A stretch of DNA of 36,518 nucleotides from Elusimicrobiota bacterium. GTDB lineage: Bacteria; Elusimicrobiota; Elusimicrobia; JACQPE01. How positions within the stretch are numbered: position 1 is the first letter of the stretch; the number at the start of each line of letters is the position of its first letter. Positions 32,034 to 36,518 of this stretch are shown in pieces. Below the pieces are notes generated by a model that was not told where the DNA came from, ran no database searches, and worked only from the letters and a program-made list of their open reading frames with translations. The stretch lies in the NCBI GenBank assembly GCA_016207685.1, contig JACQPE010000025.1, positions 1 to 36,518 on the forward strand, in the 5' to 3' direction. The position numbers were made by a program, and so were the translations under genes.

Positions 32034-32687
32034 GTGTCCATAACCAAGCTGACTTCATCGAGTTTAACGGGAACCGGCCCTCTTAGAATAATTCGCCATC
32101 CCAAAGTTCAAGTTCGCGCGCGCGAGGTTTTTTATCAACTCAAAAGAACTGCGCAGCTAAATGGGCTCAATGAAGATTTGATCGAGGAAATTTTACTGGA
32201 GCGCGCCCCCGCCTCTCTGATTGATCCCGTATGCCTTTATCAAAATTGCAAGGCTCTGGAATTAGCATCAGGAGAGAGGCTTTCATGGTGTCCTGAATCC
32301 ACGGCAACGCTGACCTTGGCCATGGCGAATTTGGGCGATGCGGGACTTAACAAAATGATCGCTCAAGAAGACGCGGGCCGTTCGCGCGCGTTGCAAGCCT
32401 GGGCGGAGATTTGTTTGCAGAAATTTTTTGATCTGACCAATAATCTAGTCTCTCAAGAGGCCGCCAAAGAGTCTTGGGAAGTAGGGTATTTTAAGACTCT
32501 GAACCCTGTCGTTGATCAGGGTCTCTGGGAATTATTGAGCGAGAGACTTGATGACCGGCGTCCGGAAATAGAGACGCCGGAAAATGATTCTCCGGTTCGA
32601 ACGGAGGCGTCAACGGCGACGCGGCGTTTTTGGATTGTGCCTTGGTTGACCAAAAAAGAGAAGAAGCGGCTCGTCGTCAGCGCGTGA
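32034..32687 (+). CDS. Conserved-looking hypothetical protein (217 aa)
   Basis: The GTG at 32034 is the first usable start after the repeat; there is no ribosome-binding site. The protein is soluble, mostly helical, with RAREVFYQLKRTAQLNGLNEDLIEEILL near the start and a TLTLAMANLGDAGLNKMIAQEDAGRSRALQAWAE stretch in the middle. The general order recalls the stand-alone vitamin B12-dependent methionine synthase activation-like proteins (a TLG region followed by an A-W-A-E helix), but this is a faint likeness. The C-terminus is basic. Its stop overlaps the GTG start of the DUF374 gene (GTGA), so the two are coupled. Function not assigned. Confidence 0.65.
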   Translation: MSITKLTSSSLTGTGPLRIIRHPKVQVRAREVFYQLKRTAQLNGLNEDLIEEILLERAPASLIDPVCLYQNCKALELASGERLSWCPESTATLTLAMANLGDAGLNKMIAQEDAGRSRALQAWAEICLQKFFDLTNNLVSQEAAKESWEVGYFKTLNPVVDQGLWELLSERLDDRRPEIETPENDSPVRTEASTATRRFWIVPWLTKKEKKRLVVSA

Positions 32688-33367
32688 GCAGTCTCCCCCT
32701 GCTTCGGGAGTCGCCGACTCCCATGCCGGCATGGGATCGTTTTTTAATCAATTTGGCGGCGCGGCTTTTGTGGCTCTACACGATTTTTGTGGCAAAAACA
32801 TCAACCGTGCGCTGGCTGCGCCGTGAACCGGAAGAAAAATTGAGGGCCATGGGTCAGGGCGCCATTTATACGTTTTGGCATAACCGCCAGGCGATGCTTT
32901 TGTACCTCCACCAAAAAAAGCCTATTGCCGTTTTGATTTCAGCAAGCAAAGACGGCGAGATGGGAGCGCAAATCGCGGAGAATTTTGAGCTTTCGAGCGT
33001 GCGCGGCTCTTCGCGCAAGCGTTCCTCCGAAGGCTTGCGCGCCTTGATTCGTTGCGTTCGGCAGGGGTATTCGATCGCCGTCGCCCCGGACGGCCCTCTG
33101 GGGCCGCCGCGAGAGGTCAAACAAGGCGTTTTATATTTGTCGCAATCGTTGGGCGTGCCGATTTTACCGGTAACAGTGGCCTACTCCCAAAAAATCGTCT
33201 TTAAGACCTGGGATGCCTTCATGTTTCCTTTGCCGTTCGGAAAGATTGCGGCGGGTTATGGCGAGCCTATTTGGATTAAGAAAGAGGACAACTTGGAAGC
33301 CAAGGCGATTGAGGTCAAAGAGGCTTTGGATCAAATTTCAGCAGACGTTGACGCAGCGATTCAATGA
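32684..33367 (+). CDS. DUF374 family lysophospholipid acyltransferase-like protein
   Basis: About 227 aa from the GTG at 32684, which overlaps the previous stop; an ATG at 32723 is also possible. DUF374 blocks are clear: IYTFWHNRQAML (the acyltransferase HNR-type catalytic motif), VLISASKDGEMGAQIAENF, SSEGLRALIRCVRQGYSIAVAPDGPLGPPREVKQGVLYLSQ, and LPVTVAY. DUF374 genes usually sit beside waaA/lpxK and are thought to take part in lipid A or LPS core assembly at the inner membrane. The first hydrophobic segment (INLAARLLWLYTIFVA) is a probable membrane anchor. waaA follows after 97 bases. Confidence 0.9.
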   Translation: MSSLPLLRESPTPMPAWDRFLINLAARLLWLYTIFVAKTSTVRWLRREPEEKLRAMGQGAIYTFWHNRQAMLLYLHQKKPIAVLISASKDGEMGAQIAENFELSSVRGSSRKRSSEGLRALIRCVRQGYSIAVAPDGPLGPPREVKQGVLYLSQSLGVPILPVTVAYSQKIVFKTWDAFMFPLPFGKIAAGYGEPIWIKKEDNLEAKAIEVKEALDQISADVDAAIQ

Positions 33368-33432
33368 AGCGTGCGTGGAAGTCTGGAGTCCAATATCATG
33401 CCAAATAAAAGATCAGAAGCGCTTTTCTTCCT

Positions 33433-33456
33433 GACTTTGGACTTTGGACTTTGGAC
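33433..33456. repeat. Heptamer tandem repeat, GACTTTG x3.4
   Basis: Three exact units plus GAC end eight bases before the waaA ATG at 33465, occupying the ribosome-binding position. A loose inverse (GTCTGGAGTCCA, near 33379) lies upstream. Confidence 0.85.
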
Positions 33457-33464
33457 ATTTTATC

Positions 33465-34778
33465 ATGATCTGGTTTCTAATCTATAACGCGCTGGTTCCT
33501 GTTCTTTTATTGGCCGCCGCGATCGCGGCTTTTTTTGTTCCTCGCGTGCGCCAATGGTGGAGCGCCTTTGGCGATCTTCGCAAGCGCAGGGAGCGTTTGG
33601 GGTCGGCCTTGCCGGCCACGGGGGCCAACTGCTGGATTCATTGTGCAAGCCTGGGCGAAGCCCGTTTGCTGGTGGTATTTTTAGAGCTTTTAAAAAAGCA
33701 GCATTCTTCGGTCAAAGTTCATGCAACGTGCATGACTGAAACCGGGGTTGAGTTTGTGAGGAAAAATTATGTGGCGCGCGGCCTTGTCAACGGGGTTTCT
33801 TTGCTGCCCATTGATTCGTGGTGGATCATGAGACGCCAGGTTGGGCTTTGGCCTAATGGGTCGCTCCTGGTCCTTACAGAAACCGAGCTTTGGCCAAATT
33901 TGATGATGGCTGCCAAAAAGCGAGGGTTTAAGATTGCTCTGATCAACGGGCATTTTTCTCAAAAGACATGGCGTTGGTTGAGCATGGCCCGCTCTTTGGC
34001 TCGAATGTTGTGGGGGACTTTTGACGTTGTCTGCGTGAGCGAGGAATCTTATAAGAGAGATTTGGCTGATTTTAGAGTGGAGAACAAGCCTATTTTGGTG
34101 ACAGGGAACATGAAATGGGACACGGCCATGCCAGCGCACGCGGCGAGTTCTGGTGTTCATGTGGCGTTAAAGCGCCGCCTGGGGTTTGAGGATGGAGATT
34201 TTTGCTGGGTTGGCGCCTCAACGCGCGAGGGGGAAGAAAAGGTTCTCTTGGATATTTATCAAAGGCTTGTGACGCGCAATAAAGGACTTAGGCTCATTTT
34301 GGCGCCGCGCCATATCGAGCGGGCCGGTGAGGTTGTGGCCATGGCTCAAAGAGCCGGATTAAATACCAGCCGATGGTCGCGCCAGAGAGAGAAAACAGCC
34401 CAGGTAACGGTTATTGATGAATTCGGTCTTTTGGGGCCGCTTTATGGCGTGGCCGATGGCGTTTTCGTTGGCGGCACGCTGGTTCCTAAAGTGGGCGGCC
34501 ACAATTTTTTGGAGCCCGCCTATTTGGGCAAGGCCATCGCCATCGGCCCTTTTATTGAAAATTTTAAAGACATTGCCCAGGAGTTCGTTGAGCAAAAAGC
34601 TATCGAAATAGTCCCCGATGGCAAAGCGCTTGAAGAGGTTCTGGGCCATTGGATTAAGGATCCCGAAGACCGCCATCAAATAGGGGAAAACGCCCGCCGC
34701 CTTTTTTCATCCCACCAAGGCGGTTCCCAGCGCACCCTTGATGCGCTTAGTGATTTATTAAAAACCCTGCCAAGCTAG
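33465..34778 (+). CDS. waaA: 3-deoxy-D-manno-octulosonic acid (Kdo) transferase
   Basis: About 437 aa from the ATG at 33465; the TTG at 33444 lies in the heptamer array. WaaA/KdtA adds Kdo to lipid A precursors. An N-terminal anchor helix (VPVLLLAAAIAAFF) is followed by WIHCASLGEARLL with the catalytic Glu (usually WIHAVSVGE), LTETELWPN, LINGHFSQKTWRW (usually NARLS), the CVSEESYKRDL segment, FCWVGASTREGEE, LILAPRHIER and the donor-site block VGGTLVPKVGGHNFLEP. The gene shows that the organism makes LPS. It ends in a convergent gap with the GH3 gene. Confidence 0.95.
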   Translation: MIWFLIYNALVPVLLLAAAIAAFFVPRVRQWWSAFGDLRKRRERLGSALPATGANCWIHCASLGEARLLVVFLELLKKQHSSVKVHATCMTETGVEFVRKNYVARGLVNGVSLLPIDSWWIMRRQVGLWPNGSLLVLTETELWPNLMMAAKKRGFKIALINGHFSQKTWRWLSMARSLARMLWGTFDVVCVSEESYKRDLADFRVENKPILVTGNMKWDTAMPAHAASSGVHVALKRRLGFEDGDFCWVGASTREGEEKVLLDIYQRLVTRNKGLRLILAPRHIERAGEVVAMAQRAGLNTSRWSRQREKTAQVTVIDEFGLLGPLYGVADGVFVGGTLVPKVGGHNFLEPAYLGKAIAIGPFIENFKDIAQEFVEQKAIEIVPDGKALEEVLGHWIKDPEDRHQIGENARRLFSSHQGGSQRTLDALSDLLKTLPS

Positions 34779-34930
34779 GGGTATTATTTAGCCGGGATTC
34801 GCCCAGTTAGATCGTCACTCCGGCGCAAGCCGGAGCACGGGTCCCGGCGGGGACTTGATACCGTCTTTCGCCGATATGACGGGACAAAAAAATCCTGTGG
34901 TCCCGAAGGAAGTGCCTGTCAACTGCGGAA
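34779..34930. repeat. Convergent intergenic region with REP-like stem-loops
   Basis: CTCCGGC-GCAA-GCCGGAG (34818-34835) is a 7-bp stem with a GNRA tetraloop, preceded by GTCA and followed by GCACGGGTCC, the layout of widespread intergenic palindromes in many bacteria. CGGGAC (34880-34885) and GTCCCG (34900-34905) form a second stem with an A-rich loop. The pair may serve as a bidirectional terminator between waaA and the GH3 gene. Confidence 0.5.
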
Positions 34931-36496
34931 TTACGGTTTAGCAGACGAGAAGGCGGTTGTTAAGATTTTCAGGGCGGCTAGTTGGGAGTTGGGGGAGTCG
35001 GAAAAAGTGGCTAGTGCCGTTAAGGTGGATGGCAATTGATTGATTGTTTCCGGGTCGCCGAAGGCGATGGCCAGAGAGGGGACACGAGGATTGACCGCAA
35101 GGGCGGCGTTAATTTTTTCGATGTCCTGTGGTTCAAGGCCGAGAACACCGGAGAAGGCGCGGGGTTTGTGAAAAATACCGATTAATAGGGGAGCCTTGGG
35201 GTAGCGCGCGTTTTGGGGTGGTTTTAAGTCAAAGCCTGATGAGGCTAGAATTTTGGCAAAAGATGGAAGATGCGCTTTATCGTGCATGGAGGCGATAAGG
35301 TGGCGCAGAGCGGGTTTGGCCTGACGCACGGCCAAACCTACGGTTTTGGCGCTCCAAAATTCGCCGCTCGGGATAAAATCAGTTTTTTTGTTGCCCACCT
35401 CAAGATATCGCAAGGGACCCGCGGGCCAGGGCAAATGGCGCGCACGGCCATGCGGCCACGCGAGGCATTCATGGGCTAATTTCAGGGCTGATTTTTGATG
35501 GATCGACTCAAGGTTCAAGAAATCGTTTGCGGCGGGCATGGCGCCGGCGGCTGAATCTTCCAGGCGACCCAGGAGACGTTCGATTCTTGTTGACGCGGCG
35601 TTAAAAATCGTTTGATCCAAGAATTTTTTCTCATAGAGACTATTGAGAGTTTTGATGGCGGACCAGGGCTCCGGCGGATAAAGCAGAATGTCGTTTCCGG
35701 CAATGAGCCCCAAGCGCAGGTAGTCTTTTTCGCTAAAATTTTGGACAATAGCGCCCATCATTAATGCGTCGGTGATGACAACGCCGCCAAAGCCCAATTT
35801 TTGGCGCAAGATGTTTTTGATCCAGCGCTCCGATAGAGAAGCCGGAAGAGAATCGATTTCGGTTTGTATCAAATGACATGACATGACCGAGCTGGCCTTT
35901 GAAATGAGGGCTCGGTAGGGCTGCCAGTCATTTTTTTCAAGCTTGGCCAGCGGCCGCTCAATGCGCGCCAACTCCAAATGAGAATCCACCCGCGTATCAC
36001 CATGACCCGGAAAGTGTTTTAGGCAGGAGGCAACTCGATTTTTTTCTAGGTTTTCCAAGAAGGCGTCCGCCAGTTTGGCGACTATTTTGGGATCGCTTCC
36101 GAAAGAGCGAATGCTAACGATGGGGTTGTCCGGCCGCGCATGCAAATCAATCACCGGCGCAAAAATCCAGTTAATGCCCAGAAGTTTGGCTTGGGCGGCT
36201 GTGATGTTGCCTTTAAGCCTGGCATTGTCAAGATTATTATTGCGGCCGATGCCCATATTGGAAACCATCTCGGTCATGTCGCTTATTTGGCTGCCCGCAC
36301 CGTTTTCAAAATCAGAGGCGAATAAGAGCGGCTTTCCGGCATGAGCGCGCAATTTTCTAGTTAGCGCGGCGACTTCGTGAGCCTTGCCGCCGTAAAGGCA
36401 GAACCCGCAAACCCCAGCGTCAATAAGTTTGATGGCTTCCTTGAGGTCATGCACCCCAAAGCGAAACGCCGGCATGATGAATCGGGAAGTGTTCAT
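34931..36496 (-). CDS. Glycoside hydrolase family 3, NagZ-like beta-N-acetylhexosaminidase with C-terminal extension
   Basis: About 521 aa from the ATG at 36496. The catalytic barrel shows LLFASDFENGAG, the NagZ dyad region KHFPGHGDTRVDSHLELA with the Asp-His acid/base pair, and the nucleophile Asp in VVITDALMMGAI. Unlike NagZ of about 340 aa, another ~180 residues follow (from about 340), which fit a degenerate GH3 C-terminal domain. NagZ removes GlcNAc from muropeptides in cell-wall recycling; without a clear signal peptide this one is probably cytoplasmic. A heptamer array starts nine bases upstream of the ATG at the window edge. Confidence 0.87.
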   Translation of the reverse strand: MNTSRFIMPAFRFGVHDLKEAIKLIDAGVCGFCLYGGKAHEVAALTRKLRAHAGKPLLFASDFENGAGSQISDMTEMVSNMGIGRNNNLDNARLKGNITAAQAKLLGINWIFAPVIDLHARPDNPIVSIRSFGSDPKIVAKLADAFLENLEKNRVASCLKHFPGHGDTRVDSHLELARIERPLAKLEKNDWQPYRALISKASSVMSCHLIQTEIDSLPASLSERWIKNILRQKLGFGGVVITDALMMGAIVQNFSEKDYLRLGLIAGNDILLYPPEPWSAIKTLNSLYEKKFLDQTIFNAASTRIERLLGRLEDSAAGAMPAANDFLNLESIHQKSALKLAHECLAWPHGRARHLPWPAGPLRYLEVGNKKTDFIPSGEFWSAKTVGLAVRQAKPALRHLIASMHDKAHLPSFAKILASSGFDLKPPQNARYPKAPLLIGIFHKPRAFSGVLGLEPQDIEKINAALAVNPRVPSLAIAFGDPETINQLPSTLTALATFSDSPNSQLAALKILTTAFSSAKP

Positions 36497-36504
36497 GGAA
36501 AAAA

Positions 36505-36518
36505 GTTCCAAGTTCCAA
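36505..36518. repeat. Heptamer tandem repeat, GTTCCAA x2 or more, at window edge
   Basis: Two exact units reach the window end and probably continue. They lie eight bases upstream of the GH3 start codon (minus strand) in the ribosome-binding region. Confidence 0.75.

Noticed and set aside
1-36518. tRNA or rRNA genes
   Set aside because: No cloverleaf or rRNA-like stretch was recognised by eye; a computational scan was not possible.

Overview
The window (36.5 kb, moderately GC-rich) comes from a Gram-negative, LPS-bearing diderm bacterium. It carries waaA (Kdo transferase), a DUF374 lysophospholipid acyltransferase-like gene, secDF/yajC, a GH3 hexosaminidase and a set of type IV pilus minor pseudopilins. 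A SpoIID/LytB-type cell-wall protein, DUF2905, a secreted MEMO-AMMECR1 fusion and TTG/GTG starts point to an uncultured lineage such as Elusimicrobiota or a neighbour. That placement is inference; no rRNA or tRNA was seen.

Layout. 1-5.4 kb: the 3' part of a membrane spermidine-synthase-like gene, yebC, a convergent exported MEMO/AMMECR1 fusion, and a translationally coupled pair ending in an HTTM-DUF393 fusion. 5.4-9.9 kb: two exported proteases (subtilase and metzincin), each preceded by a palindromic leader sharing the 9-mer TTTAGACCC. 9.9-12.0 kb (minus): one ORF joining MutY to a CapA-like lipoprotein. 12.1-16.5 kb: a tightly overlapping run of PAS-membrane protein, 36-aa membrane peptide, ridA, alpha/beta hydrolase, GH1 beta-glycosidase and TIGR01777 epimerase. 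16.6-21.3 kb: ruvC-ruvA-ruvB, DUF2905, spoIID-like, queA. 21.3-27.9 kb (minus): three minor pseudopilins, then a membrane SpeE-like gene and speD. 28.1-34.8 kb: tgt-yajC-secD-secF, an unknown gene, DUF374, waaA. 34.9 kb to the end (minus): GH3/NagZ-like.

The most unusual feature is a scattered family of short tandem repeats, always with a 7-base period but a different 7-mer at each locus (for example GTCAGGG, GTTCCCC, ACTTGGA, GAGTTTT, GTTGCGC, GTTGCGG, ATTCGAC, GACTTTG, GTTCCAA). There are about twelve loci. Most lie just upstream of a start codon, or encode the N-terminal leader of an exported protein (SpoIID-like, two pseudopilins), or interrupt a conserved gene at a loop (ruvC, tgt). In tgt the array is inverted into a perfect 20-bp hairpin right after an in-frame stop, splitting the enzyme into two ORFs that together keep all recognised catalytic and zinc-ligand residues. 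In ruvC the array coincides with a frameshift that one more 7-base unit would repair. Because 7 is not a multiple of 3, copy-number change would switch reading frames, so these loci could be phase-variable, or they could be selfish or mutational insertions. ruvB has a separate one-base frameshift without a repeat. Sequencing or assembly error cannot be excluded for the frameshifts.

Functionally the window links queuosine synthesis (queA, tgt), polyamine synthesis (speD, speE-like), Holliday-junction processing (ruvABC), protein export (yajC-secDF), LPS assembly (waaA, DUF374) and surface pili.
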